Shown here: in pieces, positions 19,353-27,061 of the stretch
How the letters are laid out: each line of letters starts with the position of its first letter
Position numbering within the stretch: position 1 is the stretch's first letter
Assembly (NCBI GenBank): GCA_965116865.1
Contig: OZ220727.1
Coordinates: forward strand, 1-64,000
Reading direction: 5' to 3'
Length of the DNA: 64,000 nucleotides
Source of the DNA: Aldehydirespirator sp965116865
Lineage (GTDB): Bacteria; Actinomycetota; Acidimicrobiia; Acidimicrobiales; Aldehydirespiratoraceae
Notes under the pieces: model-generated
Databases searched by the model: none
What the model saw: the letters and a program-made list of their open reading frames with translations, nothing else
What the model was told of the DNA's origin: nothing
Translations under genes and position numbers: made by a program

Positions 19353-20601
19353 CGGGCAGGTCTGTGATGAACATGTGTCCGGGTTCGTGGGTGATGGCGA
19401 GTTCCGGCCGGGCGTCGGCGATCGCCAGCTGTGGCGTGACGCCGCAGGCCCAGAACATCGGCACCTCGCCGTCGTGGACGTCCACGGGGTCGCCGAAGTC
19501 GGGGGCGCTTAGATCCTCGATGCCCAGGTCGGCAGGATCGCCGACATGGACCGGGCCACCGTGGGCGCCGGGGTAGGCCTCGGTGATCTGTCGAGCCTGC
19601 TCGACCGACCCGGCGGGCACGGGCCGCATCGACACCACCTGCGGGCCGGCGAAGTCCCCGGCCGGCTCGCACCGGCGGTCCGTGATGTACATGGGCACGT
19701 TGCAGCCCTGCTCGACATGGCGCACCGGCAGGCCCGCCCGCAGCAGGGCGGCCTCGAAGCTGAAGCTGCAGCCCAGCAGTACCGATACGAGGTCGTCGCG
19801 CCACCACCCGGTGGCGTCGGTGGCCGAGTCGGTGTGGGCGCCGTCGACGAACAGCCGGTACCGGGGCACGTCGGTGCGGAGATCGCTGCTCGGCGCCGAG
19901 CGCACGGCCTCTGCGCCCTGCTCCACCACCTCCACGACGGGACAAGATTTCGGATTGCGGGCTGCGAACGTCACGAAGTCGGAGGCCACCGCCCGGGGCA
20001 GCACCACGAGGTTGGCCTGCACGCATCCCGGGGCCAGATGAGCGGTGGGTCCGGCGTGCTCCCCGGACCGGATCGCCAGCCGTGCCCGCTGCGCCAGGCC
20101 CGCTCGGGTGGTGCTACTCGTCCCGGCGCCGCCGTCTTCGAGGACTTCGACCAAGGCGTCGAGCAGCGGCAACTGGCCCTTGTGCAGCTTCGTCCGAGCC
20201 TCATCGATCGTCCACCACGCCGCCCTGTCCACCTCTGGGTACTCGCGGATCTGGCCCGAGCCGGGTGGCCATTCGAGTGCGAAGGTGTTGCTGACCGTGT
20301 GCGTCGCGTCGAAGTCCGCCTCGAGCGCCCATGCGCTGATCCGTTTGCGGCTGGCCGGGCCGAACTCGCCGAGGAACAGCCTCGGCCCGTCCGGCGGCGG
20401 CGATCCCAACTCCTCTTCGAACTCCCTCAGGGCCACCGTCTCGGCGTCCTCGCTCTCGGCGTGCTCGCCCTTGGGGATCGACCAGGCGTGGGCATCCTTG
20501 CCGGCCCAGAACGGCCCGCCGGGATGCACCAGCAGCACTTCGACCACACCGTCGGCGCTCCGCCGGTGAAGTATCAGGCCGGCGCTTCTCCTGCTTGCCA
20601 T
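19333..20601 (-). CDS. Fusion of Nudix hydrolase and DUF1445 (putative hydro-lyase / D-glutamate cyclase-like)
   Basis: Residues ~1-160 form a Nudix domain: SAGLILHRR at the start and the box GEHAESEDAETVALREFEEELG matching the consensus. Residues ~180-422 match the DUF1445 hydro-lyase family: PGCVQANLVVLPRAVASDF, RNPKSCPVVEV, LLGCSFSFEAALL, CNVPMYITDR, MFWACGVTPQ and THEPGHMFITD. DUF1445 relatives include mitochondrial D-glutamate cyclase and YcsI. The fusion is unusual and may link nucleotide clean-up to an amino-acid or hydroxy-acid reaction. I start at the ATG at 20601 (MASRRSAGL). The gene ends inside the first unit of the 61-bp array, whose sequence encodes the last residues (DPQSA). 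Confidence 0.82.
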   Translation of the reverse strand: MASRRSAGLILHRRSADGVVEVLLVHPGGPFWAGKDAHAWSIPKGEHAESEDAETVALREFEEELGSPPPDGPRLFLGEFGPASRKRISAWALEADFDATHTVSNTFALEWPPGSGQIREYPEVDRAAWWTIDEARTKLHKGQLPLLDALVEVLEDGGAGTSSTTRAGLAQRARLAIRSGEHAGPTAHLAPGCVQANLVVLPRAVASDFVTFAARNPKSCPVVEVVEQGAEAVRSAPSSDLRTDVPRYRLFVDGAHTDSATDATGWWRDDLVSVLLGCSFSFEAALLRAGLPVRHVEQGCNVPMYITDRRCEPAGDFAGPQVVSMRPVPAGSVEQARQITEAYPGAHGGPVHVGDPADLGIEDLSAPDFGDPVDVHDGEVPMFWACGVTPQLAIADARPELAITHEPGHMFITDLPADPQSA

Positions 20602-20657
20602 ACTGGTGCCCGACAATAGGCCGCATCGAGGGTTGGCCCGAAGGAGGCGTCAACGAG

Positions 20658-21254
20658 ATGAACCGGGAAGCCGAGCGAGCCGCAGCGGTGGCCGACGCCA
20701 TGGAGGACATCGCCAAGATCGACGCCCACGGCCGCGAGCACGGCGGCATCGACCGGGCCGGCCTGGAGCGCATCAAGGAGCGGCTGCTGCAACTGGCCGA
20801 GCATGAGGACCTCTTCAGTGATGAGGACTTCCCCCCTCCGGATGCTCCGGGGGCGTCGTTCAGCTACCGGGTCGCGCAGAACGACGACGAAGAGTTGGCG
20901 TTGTACGTCCAGAGCGTGGGCGACGGAACGTCGGCGCCGCCGCATGAGCACAGGACCTGGGCGGTGATCGTGGGGATGCGCGGGCAGGAGCTGAACCGTC
21001 TGTACGGCCCGTGCGCAGGCGGAGACGAGCCGCAGGTGCAGAGCGAAGTGATGGTCGAGCGGGGCACCGGTGTGGCCATGCTCCACGACGACGTGCACTC
21101 GATCCACATCCGGGGCGCGGCGACCAGCTTCCACTGCTACGGCCTCGCCCTAGAACGCCTCACCGGCCGCCTGTTCTGGCACGCCCGAAGCGGCCAGTGG
21201 CAGGTCTACGACGACGACAGCCAAATAGTAGAAGCCCGCCCCGACCGCACCTAG
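20658..21254 (+). CDS. Cupin-fold protein, cysteine-dioxygenase-like
   Basis: A 198-residue protein with a double-stranded beta-helix metal site of the cysteine dioxygenase type: PPHEHRTWAVIVGMRGQE supplies two histidines and a glutamate, and DDVHSIHIRG supplies the third histidine. The N-terminal ~60 residues are charged and helical. The start ATG at 20658 is preceded by AAGGAGG at good spacing. Relatives are annotated as predicted metal-dependent enzymes of the thiol dioxygenase group. It is divergent from the Nudix-DUF1445 gene (57 bp apart). Substrate unknown. Confidence 0.75.
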   Translation: MNREAERAAAVADAMEDIAKIDAHGREHGGIDRAGLERIKERLLQLAEHEDLFSDEDFPPPDAPGASFSYRVAQNDDEELALYVQSVGDGTSAPPHEHRTWAVIVGMRGQELNRLYGPCAGGDEPQVQSEVMVERGTGVAMLHDDVHSIHIRGAATSFHCYGLALERLTGRLFWHARSGQWQVYDDDSQIVEARPDRT

Positions 21255-21262
21255 CGGTCCGT

Positions 21263-21754
21263 TCACTCCAGACGGTGTATGCCCTCCTCGAAGGCGGTCT
21301 GCACAATGCGGCCGATGCGAGCGGCACGGGTCTGGTCCCGCTTGGCGTCAGCCAGCCACACGAGGCACTCCTTGCGCCTCGACGGCGCGAGTGCCTCCCA
21401 TGCGGCCGAGGCGCCATCCTCGGCCAGAGCCTCCTCCAGGTCCGGAGGGGTCTCGGGAGTGCGGTCGCTCCGGTCGAGTCGGACACGGATCTCCACCGGA
21501 TCACCAGCGCCCTTGCCGATGGCATCGCGGATCGCGGCGTTGAGGAACAGCCGGTGGCGCCCACCGCCGACCGGCACAAGGGTCGCAGTCAACTCCACCC
21601 CATCGGCAGTGCCCACGACCGGCACATGACCCCGCGGCCCCAACGCATCCGACACCACAGCGGGAACATCCAGCGCCACGTTCATGATGTGCGAGTAGTT
21701 CGACGGCAGCTCATAGAGCACCCCTATGAACTGCTGCTCCCCTGACTCTGGCAC
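21263..21754 (-). CDS. DUF1905 / YdeI-family protein
   Basis: A 163-residue protein whose first ~90 residues fit DUF1905 (FIGVLYELPSNYSHIMNV; GHVPVVGTADGVELTATLVPVGGGRHRLFLNAAIRDAIGKGAGD). The C-terminal ~55 residues fit the bacteriocin-protection YdeI/OmpD-associated helical domain (LEEALAEDGASAAWEALAPS, RKECLVWLADAKRDQTRAARI). The biochemical role of the family is not known. It starts at an ATG at 21754, directly after the stop of the RloB-like gene upstream (no spacer), so it may be co-transcribed with it. It is convergent with the cupin gene, 8 bp apart. Confidence 0.75.
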   Translation of the reverse strand: MPESGEQQFIGVLYELPSNYSHIMNVALDVPAVVSDALGPRGHVPVVGTADGVELTATLVPVGGGRHRLFLNAAIRDAIGKGAGDPVEIRVRLDRSDRTPETPPDLEEALAEDGASAAWEALAPSRRKECLVWLADAKRDQTRAARIGRIVQTAFEEGIHRLE

Positions 21755-22399
21755 TCAGACTCCAGTGCTCCCTGCGGCTTCGCCTGAGATCTGGTCGATC
21801 AGCCTCCACATTCCACTGCTCGGATTTGATCCAGCGGCCCGGTCGTCGCCCAGATGCTTGGCGTCGAGGGCCACAGCGCGAATCCTGGCTTCCGTGAACC
21901 GCTCCTCTAGGGCTTCAAGTGCGGCATTGTCGAGGATCTTGCCGCACTTGAGCAGTTCCTTGGAGACCGCCTGCGCATCGCTTCTCTCGATGTGCGCGGT
22001 CTGGTCCTGAAAGTGGAGAATGAACCATAGTTCGATGCAGGGGTTGGACATGGCCACGCTGATGCCGTTGGCTAGAGCCTTCTCAATCGCCTGCCCCACG
22101 TTTGGGTGCTGGTCGACGTCGAATACGCACCAGTACTCGTCGCTGGCGCGACCGCGGCCGCGTCTGGCCTCCCTGGCTTCTTGATGCTTCTGGTCGGCTG
22201 CGCGGTCGACGACGGTCACTGGAGCTCCGAGTCCGCCATCGACGACCACCTGCACGCGGTCGCGGTGGGCTCGGTGCCAGTGGGCGAGGTAGTCCGGTTC
22301 CGTCTTGCTTCCTTCGGCGAAGACGGCGATCTGCCGGGGCGCGATGCCGGGAGACGCCCGCTCAAGTCGTCGCGGCGGTCGCGGCGGCCGCCGGCTCAA
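21755..22399 (-). CDS. RloB / AbiLii-like Toprim-type protein
   Basis: The 214-residue product shows the RloB pattern: IAVFAEGSKTEPDYL (the Toprim-like E-G and E-x-x-Y motif), an acidic FDVDQHPN (DxD) and NPCIELWFILHFQDQ. These fit a Toprim-like nuclease fold in which Glu and Asp bind metal. RloB proteins are encoded with AAA15 ATPases (RloA/AbiLi) near type I restriction loci, and the AbiL pair is a known abortive-infection system. The ATG at 22399 overlaps the ATPase stop (ATGA), so the two form one translational unit, as expected for ATPase-effector defence pairs. Confidence 0.75.
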   Translation of the reverse strand: MSRRPPRPPRRLERASPGIAPRQIAVFAEGSKTEPDYLAHWHRAHRDRVQVVVDGGLGAPVTVVDRAADQKHQEAREARRGRGRASDEYWCVFDVDQHPNVGQAIEKALANGISVAMSNPCIELWFILHFQDQTAHIERSDAQAVSKELLKCGKILDNAALEALEERFTEARIRAVALDAKHLGDDRAAGSNPSSGMWRLIDQISGEAAGSTGV

Positions 22400-23754
22400 C
22401 TGTGCTCCGATGTGACCAAGTCGACGATGGAGTCGAGTACCCCGGGCGCAAGGATCGGCTTGGCGCCGTACCAGCCACCGAGATAGCGCTTGCCTACGGC
22501 CTCCTGCTTGCGGGGGTCGAAGCGGGTCAAGGGATAGAGCTGGGTGCGGCCGTCGTTGAGCTTCTGGGTGAACCAGATCTGGTCTCGTCCCAGTAGCCGG
22601 TCATCGACGGCGCCGCCCAGCAGTGTCGTGTCATGTGAGTTGAACACGAGCTGTGCTCGTCTTGGGTTCCGCTCCGGATACTGGAACATCCGAACCAAGT
22701 GTTCTACAAGGTCGGAATGCAGACTTGCGTCCAGTTCATCGACCAACAGCACTGTGCCTCGCCTGAGAACGTCAACCACGGGTCCCACCAGGCCGAACCA
22801 GACCAGCGTTCCGAGGGACTCCTCTTCGGCGTCGAGTTCGATGTCGGCGCCAGCGCCACGGTGCACGAGGTTGATGCCCGTCAACTCGTCCAAGCCCTTG
22901 AGGAGCGGATGATCGACGTCTGCGGCTTCTTCGTCGGTCCCCATCAGGATTGGGAGGGCGCGACGGAGCCTTTCCTGAATGGCCGGGTCCACTGCGTAGG
23001 TGCGGACATCGGTGATGCCCAGGTCGGCAGCCCGGAGCATTCGAAGGACGGCCTCTCGCTGAGTCTCGTCGTCAAGCATCCTGGCTGTCAGCACTTGGCG
23101 GGCCGAGCGTGACTCAGCTTCGGCGAACCTGAGGTTGCGTCGGAACCAGCGATGCAGCGGCACCAGGACAGGATGCCCAGCCGCGGCCGCGGTGGACAGG
23201 AGGAGAGCGTTCGGGCGCAGTAGGTCGAGCACTGCCCTGCTGCGGGAGCGCTCGGCGGTGCCTAGCTGGATGTCGTCCCCCTGGCGGTCGAACAACAGCC
23301 TGGCCCTGCCCTTGGGGTAGTGGTAGGCCCACTCTTGCACCACCCGGTTGTCGTCCAGTTCCATGCCGTATTCGTGCCGCACGCCGTCCAGCACGATGTC
23401 GATCTCGTAGCGCGACGGCTGCTCGGCTGATCGCTCGTCGAGCCGGAAGGGCTCGCGGCTGATGCCGCCGCCGGGGACGCCGGACCGAAATGAGCCGAGG
23501 ACGTGCCGCCTCATGTCCGCCACCACCTTGAGCAGATTGCTCTTGCCCGAGGCGTTGGCCCCGAAGACGCCGGCCGCGGGAAGCACGCGGACTGGTGATC
23601 CGCCCTCGCGCCACGGGACTTCGCGGACGTACTGCTTCTCGGCCATGGCGGTGGCGAGCATGGACAGCTCGATCTCTTCTTTGAACGAGCGGGCGTTCTC
23701 CGCTCGGAAGGCGAGCAGGACCGAAGGCCGCGACACTGGATCTAAGGTGCTCAT
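22396..23754 (-). CDS. AAA15-family ATPase (RloA / AbiLi-like)
   Basis: A 452-residue ABC-type ATPase of the abortive-infection group. The N-terminal FRAENARSFKEEIELSML is typical for SMC/RecF-like ATPases. Walker A is GVFGANASGKSN near residue 63, Walker B is VLLVDELDASLH near 345, and the switch histidine is in FNSHDTTLLGG. It probably senses infection and licenses the Toprim-like partner encoded by the overlapping next gene. Expression may be controlled from the AT-richer stretch upstream, where a 7-bp inverted repeat lies 11 bp before the start codon. An intact defence pair amid a decayed restriction locus suggests it is still useful. Confidence 0.82.
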   Translation of the reverse strand: MSTLDPVSRPSVLLAFRAENARSFKEEIELSMLATAMAEKQYVREVPWREGGSPVRVLPAAGVFGANASGKSNLLKVVADMRRHVLGSFRSGVPGGGISREPFRLDERSAEQPSRYEIDIVLDGVRHEYGMELDDNRVVQEWAYHYPKGRARLLFDRQGDDIQLGTAERSRSRAVLDLLRPNALLLSTAAAAGHPVLVPLHRWFRRNLRFAEAESRSARQVLTARMLDDETQREAVLRMLRAADLGITDVRTYAVDPAIQERLRRALPILMGTDEEAADVDHPLLKGLDELTGINLVHRGAGADIELDAEEESLGTLVWFGLVGPVVDVLRRGTVLLVDELDASLHSDLVEHLVRMFQYPERNPRRAQLVFNSHDTTLLGGAVDDRLLGRDQIWFTQKLNDGRTQLYPLTRFDPRKQEAVGKRYLGGWYGAKPILAPGVLDSIVDLVTSEHS

Positions 23755-23764
23755 ATCACCAATA

Positions 23765-23781
23765 TCGCAGAAAGTCTGCGA
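23765..23781. promoter_or_regulatory. Inverted repeat upstream of the AAA15 ATPase (candidate operator)
   Basis: TCGCAGA at 23765-23771 pairs with TCTGCGA at 23775-23781 across three bases. It lies in a locally AT-rich stretch 11 bp before the ATPase start codon (23754), the right place for a repressor site or a promoter-proximal hairpin. No regulator is known for it. Confidence 0.4.
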
Positions 23782-23867
23782 AAATTCAACCCACAGGCCA
23801 AATGGCAGCTATAAAGAGCGGTGATCCGTGCGGCATGTGGTGTCGACGCCCGCCAGCTGCGCCCGTT

Positions 23868-24100
23868 TCAGCCTTGCCAGGCTGGGGTTCCGAAGAAATC
23901 AGCCACCGACGAGGCCAGCGCCTCATCTAGGCCTTGCGCGGAATCCCATCCGGCCAGTCTCGGAATGGTGGTATGCGATAGGAGGACGAGCAGTTCGGCT
24001 TTGGTCTTAGTCCTCGCACCAGAACCCCCATGCTCGCGGGTTGCTGTCCAAGGCTGCGATGCCCTCAGAGGAGATGCCGCCCCGGCAGGACGTTCAGTGC
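23868..24100 (-). pseudogene. Possible tcmP (three-Cys-motif partner) remnant
   Basis: Two minus-strand frames show coding-like stretches that together resemble part of a TcmP-type partner protein: SEGIAALDSNPRAWGFWCED, then, after a frame change, KTKAELLVLLSH and LASSVADFFGTPAWQG ending at a TGA (23868-23870). Gp37/Gp68 proteins such as the one just upstream are usually paired with TcmP, so a decayed partner here is plausible. The match is by eye and weak. The rest of the 373-bp gap shows nothing else. Confidence 0.3.
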
Positions 24101-24127
24101 GCTGACCTCGTAGTCGCTCACTGGCCG

Positions 24128-24874
24128 CTATCCGCGTACGCCAACGGGCATCTCATCGTGGTGTGTGCCGTTGAGTTCTCGTCCGCCAGCCTTCGGGGTA
24201 CGGCCTCCCCATTGCTTGAAGAAGAAGGCAATATCGGCGGCTGTGCATTGATCCCGGAGGTCTAGGACCCACTTTTCGCTCATGCACCGGGCGTTGTAGC
24301 CGCTCTCGCCTCCTGCGATGAGCCAGTGGATGGAGGAGAGGTCCAGGTTTGGGAGGGGGCCGAGAAGAGGCTCGACGCTGATGAAGCGGACTGCTGCTGG
24401 GACGGTGCGGAGGTGGTCGATGCGGAAGGCGTAGCGCTCGGACTCGACGCTTACGCCCATCCAGACGTTGGGGGGCCAGTGCAGTTGATCGGCCAGCGAA
24501 GCCAGGCGCTTTGAGCGCTTGGTGAGGATCTGATAGGTGTGGCGTGGCGTGTCGGCCATGACCTTGAAGACGCGCTGGATGAAGTCGAGCGGCACGTCGG
24601 CGTGGAAGAGGTCGCTCATGGAGTTCACGAAGACCACGCGTGGCGCTCGCCACCGGTGGGGGAGTTCCAAGAGGTCTTCGTGCAAGGTCAGGCCGAAGCC
24701 GGGACCGCTGTGCTTGGGATCGCCGTCGTTCTGGTAGCGGGGATTGCCCATGGCCTTGAGGCGCTTGGCGAGGGTGAGAGCGTAGCAGTTGTCGCAGCCG
24801 TGCGAGGTGCGGTCGCAGCCGGTACTGGGGTTCCAAGTTGTCTCGGTCCACTCGATACCGGTCCGGTCGGCCAC
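24128..24874 (-). CDS. Phage Gp37/Gp68-family (DUF5131) three-Cys-motif protein
   Basis: A 248-residue protein with the family signature GIEWTETTWNPSTGC and the cysteine cluster STGCDRTSHGCDNCYA (CxxxxxxCxxC), which looks like a metal or Fe-S site. FVNSMSDLFH, TYQILTKRS, VWMGVSVE and WLIAGGESG follow. Members occur in phages and mobile islands, commonly beside tcmP; their activity is unknown. The start is the GTG at 24874, with GGGAGG just upstream. Its usual partner seems to survive only as fragments downstream. Confidence 0.8.
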   Translation of the reverse strand: MADRTGIEWTETTWNPSTGCDRTSHGCDNCYALTLAKRLKAMGNPRYQNDGDPKHSGPGFGLTLHEDLLELPHRWRAPRVVFVNSMSDLFHADVPLDFIQRVFKVMADTPRHTYQILTKRSKRLASLADQLHWPPNVWMGVSVESERYAFRIDHLRTVPAAVRFISVEPLLGPLPNLDLSSIHWLIAGGESGYNARCMSEKWVLDLRDQCTAADIAFFFKQWGGRTPKAGGRELNGTHHDEMPVGVRG

Positions 24875-24951
24875 AGCTGCCTCCCTTCGTCCGCCGGGTT
24901 ATCCACAGGGTACTAACCGGTCCCACAAATATGGGCCAGGTACGACATGCT

Positions 24952-25455
24952 TCAGCCCTGCGCTTCGTGCCCGGCCGTGGACGCCAGTGCCTCGGCGAGG
25001 GCTTGGATCTCGGTTAGGGCGGCTTGGAGGTCTTCGGCTATCTCGGCGGCCAGGACGGCTGGGGGCGGGAGGTTGTCGATGTCCTCCAGGCTCTCGTCGC
25101 GGAGCCAGAAGAAGTCGAGGCTGACCTTGTCGCGGGCCACACGCGCGTCGTAGGTGTAGCGCTTGAAGCGATCGGACTCCTTGCGTTGGCGATCGAGCGG
25201 TAGGCGCCCAAGAAGAAGCCGCCGGTGCCGCAGGCCGGGTCGCAGATGCGATCTCCAGGCTCGGGGAGCATGGCGTCGACGATGGCCGAGATCAGGGCCC
25301 GAGGCGTGAAGTACTGGCCCGCGCCCCGTGCGCCCTCCTGGGCGGTCTTCTCGATCAGGCCCTCGTAGGCCGCGCCCTTGAGGTCTGCGTCGTAGCTGAG
25401 CCACTCGTGTTTGTCGATGAAGTCCTTTTCATGGTCCCTGAGATTCCTCACCGTG
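24952..25455 (-). pseudogene. hsdM: hsdM fragment (type I restriction N6-adenine methyltransferase)
   Basis: One minus-strand frame reads LRDHEKDFIDKHEWLSYDADL, GARGAGQYFTPRALISAIVD and DRICDPACGTGGFFLGAY, the SAM-binding motif region of HsdM. It then joins, out of frame near 25195, to the extreme C-terminus (SDRFKRYTYDARVARDKVSLD, FWLRDESLEDIDNLP). The N-terminal helical region and about 250-300 central residues, including the catalytic NPPF region, are deleted. It starts just behind the vapC stop and cannot make an active methylase. It is one half of a decayed restriction locus whose hsdS remnant lies at 26713-27061. Confidence 0.85.
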
Positions 25456-25848
25456 TCAGCCTGGCGCGACCGTCTGCAGCGTGCTGTGGCGGGCGATCGC
25501 ACTGAAGTCGCGGTCGGCGTGGAGGACTGTGGCCCCGCGTCGGATGGCGATGGCGGCGATCAGGCAGTCGATGAGCGAGCGGGGCGTCTCGCCGCGGCGG
25601 CGACACGAGCGGTAGATCGACGCGGCCGTGTCGTGGTCGGACGCCAGCGTCTCCAGTGGCACAGCCCGGGCCAGGAGGCGGCGCAGGTCTCGCAGGTGCC
25701 GCTCGCTGCGCGCTCCGGCGAGCACCTCCATCCGGACCGCGTCGCAGATCGCGACCTCTCCATCGAGAGCGTCGTCTAGGCGGATGCAGGCAGCGCTTCC
25801 CGTGTCGCGGACGAACTCCACCCATGCCGAGGTGTCGGCAAGGATCAC
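25456..25848 (-). CDS. vapC: VapC-type PIN-domain toxin
   Basis: A 130-residue PIN-domain ribonuclease of a type II toxin-antitoxin system. It shows the acidic catalytic set: D5 in ILADTSAWVEF, E in RMEVLAGARS, D in SLIDCLIAAIA and D in LHADRDFSAIA. The start ATG at 25848 overlaps the antitoxin stop by 4 bp (ATGA), which couples translation and keeps toxin below antitoxin. Expected to cleave tRNA or rRNA when VapB is degraded. The complete acidic set suggests it is functional. Confidence 0.88.
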   Translation of the reverse strand: MILADTSAWVEFVRDTGSAACIRLDDALDGEVAICDAVRMEVLAGARSERHLRDLRRLLARAVPLETLASDHDTAASIYRSCRRRGETPRSLIDCLIAAIAIRRGATVLHADRDFSAIARHSTLQTVAPG

Positions 25849-26048
25849 GTGTGCCGATCGGCGCGCATCTCGTCGAGGTCGCCCTCCCAGCCCGAGCCTC
25901 GCATGGCGCGGGCCTCCTCGAGGGTCATCGGCTCCACGGCCAGAGTTCGCAGCGCAAGGTTCACGGCTTCACGCTTGGTGCGCAGCCCGTACTGCCGCAT
26001 CACAGAAGCGCAGGCCTGTTCGTCGATGTCGATGTTCGTCCGAGCCAT
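25845..26048 (-). CDS. vapB: VapB-type antitoxin
   Basis: A 67-residue antitoxin. The N-terminal MARTNIDIDEQACASVMRQYGL, followed by RTKREAVNLALRTLA, is the ribbon-helix-helix pattern of actinobacterial VapB proteins, which bind their own promoter. The acidic C-terminus (SGWEGDLDEM) is the usual toxin-blocking tail, and RGSGWEGDL is a frequent VapB ending. It overlaps vapC by 4 bp. The 43-bp gap to the Doc gene upstream suggests its own promoter there. Confidence 0.88.
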   Translation of the reverse strand: MARTNIDIDEQACASVMRQYGLRTKREAVNLALRTLAVEPMTLEEARAMRGSGWEGDLDEMRADRHT

Positions 26049-26091
26049 ACACCAACTCTACACCAGAGTGTCTCCCGGCGGACCTTGGCTG

Positions 26092-26499
26092 TCAGTCCGT
26101 TCCGAACCCGTGACGGTCTGCCTGCATGCGCTGGAGTGCTGCTGCTATGTCGTCGACGCTCAGGTCGCCCTTCGCGACCGCCATGACGAGGTCGTACACG
26201 TCGTCGTTCGCGGTTTCGCTCACGCTGGCGTCGTTGAGTTCCAGGAAGACGGCCGTCGCGAGCCAGCCGAGCCGCTTGTTGCCGTCCACGAGAGGATGGT
26301 TGCTCACAACCGAGTGAAGCAGCGCGGCGGCCTTGGTCCAGACGTCGGAGTAGGCGTCCTGGCCGAACGCCGACGCTTGTGGCCGCGCCGCGGCTGCGCC
26401 CAGCAGGCCGATGTCGCGAAGCGGCACCGGCTGGCCGAGCAGCAGGCGAGCGAGTTCCACGAGGTCCTCGGTGTCGAGGTACTCGATGGAGCGGCTCAC
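26092..26499 (-). CDS. doc: Doc-type toxin (Fic/Doc family)
   Basis: A 135-residue Doc-like protein with the Fic motif HPLVDGNKRLGW. Doc toxins phosphorylate and thereby block EF-Tu. The N-terminal YLDTEDLVELARLLLG and the central AAALLHSVVSNHPLVDGNKR match the family, and length fits. Its ATG (26499) overlaps the stop of the small RHH antitoxin gene by 4 bp. The motif is complete, so activity is plausible. Confidence 0.85.
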   Translation of the reverse strand: MSRSIEYLDTEDLVELARLLLGQPVPLRDIGLLGAAAARPQASAFGQDAYSDVWTKAAALLHSVVSNHPLVDGNKRLGWLATAVFLELNDASVSETANDDVYDLVMAVAKGDLSVDDIAAALQRMQADRHGFGTD

Positions 26500-26693
26500 T
26501 CGCCGAGGCGTCGCAGCGCGTCGGCGTGGCGCTCCGCGATGAGTTCGGCCGCTGCCGCGACCCGGTCGCGGTGCTCGGCCCTGGCGACGTACTCGCGCAC
26601 GGCCCGCCGGACCGCCTCCTGCATGGACGTGCCGTCGTGCGCGGCCCGCGCCCGCAGGGCGTCCTGCTCCTCCTCGGTCAGCCGCAGCGTCAT
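26496..26693 (-). CDS. Small antitoxin (ribbon-helix-helix type) of the Doc module
   Basis: A 65-residue protein beginning MTLRLTEEEQDALRARA, followed by TSMQEAVRRAVREYVARAEHRDRV. This is the short beta-strand plus two helices of a CopG/RHH antitoxin. The acidic-basic C-terminal helix would bind the toxin. It immediately precedes doc with ATGA overlap. A perfect inverted repeat with 8-bp arms lies 14 bp upstream of the start codon and is a likely operator for autoregulation. Phd-type antitoxins are the more usual Doc partners, so this pairing is slightly atypical. Confidence 0.78.
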   Translation of the reverse strand: MTLRLTEEEQDALRARAAHDGTSMQEAVRRAVREYVARAEHRDRVAAAAELIAERHADALRRLGE

Positions 26694-26706
26694 CGCCACA
26701 AGATCT

Positions 26707-26727
26707 ATGGTATCAACTCGATACCAT
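26707..26727. promoter_or_regulatory. Operator-like palindrome upstream of the Doc antitoxin
   Basis: ATGGTATC (26707-26714) and GATACCAT (26720-26727) form a perfect inverted repeat with a 5-bp spacer. The position, 14 bp before the antitoxin ATG, is right for an RHH-bound operator. It overlaps the last codons of the hsdS remnant, whose TGA is at 26713-26715. Confidence 0.6.
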
Positions 26728-27061
26728 CGCTGCGCGGGAGGCTGCAATACGCTCCAGTAGGACGGATGCAGGCTCATCGTTCGGATCCTGAGGCACCAAC
26801 TGTCCCGAGAACGCCATTGCCAAGATGGATCGGCGGACGGTGCCAATTCGATCCAGCGCGCGCCGGATTGATTGCTCCAGCCTGGTGTGCGTTCCTAGCT
26901 GCTGGTCCGCTTCCTCGGCGATGCGCTGCTGCTGATGGCGGGCTTGCCGACCTCACGCGGGCTTCCGGATGCTTCGTTGAGCAGGATGTCGCCGGGTTCA
27001 AGCTTGTACTTCGCGAAGTCTGCGTCGTCGAAGTTCATCTTCTTGATGTCGTCGAGACTAA
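26713..27061 (-). pseudogene. hsdS: hsdS fragment (type I restriction specificity subunit)
   Basis: Two HsdS pieces are fused out of frame. The first reads KKMNFDDADFAKYKLEPGD, then ILLNEASGSPREVGKPAI, the hallmark of an HsdS target-recognition domain. The second, in another frame, reads QQQRIAEEADQQL, then RRSILAMAFSGQLVPQDPND and EPASVLLERIAASR, the conserved HsdS C-terminus. The second recognition domain and the central helices are missing. The 5' end is joined to a truncated aspartic-protease gene near 27062. With the hsdM remnant at 24952-25455 it shows a whole type I locus was here, now interrupted by two toxin-antitoxin modules. Confidence 0.85.

Noticed and set aside
18197..20026. Long frames on both strands through the 61-bp array (up to ~600 codons)
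   Set aside because: The repeat has no stop codon in any phase and its 61-bp unit rotates the frame, so long open frames are expected by chance. Only the Nudix-DUF1445 frame has recognisable domains.
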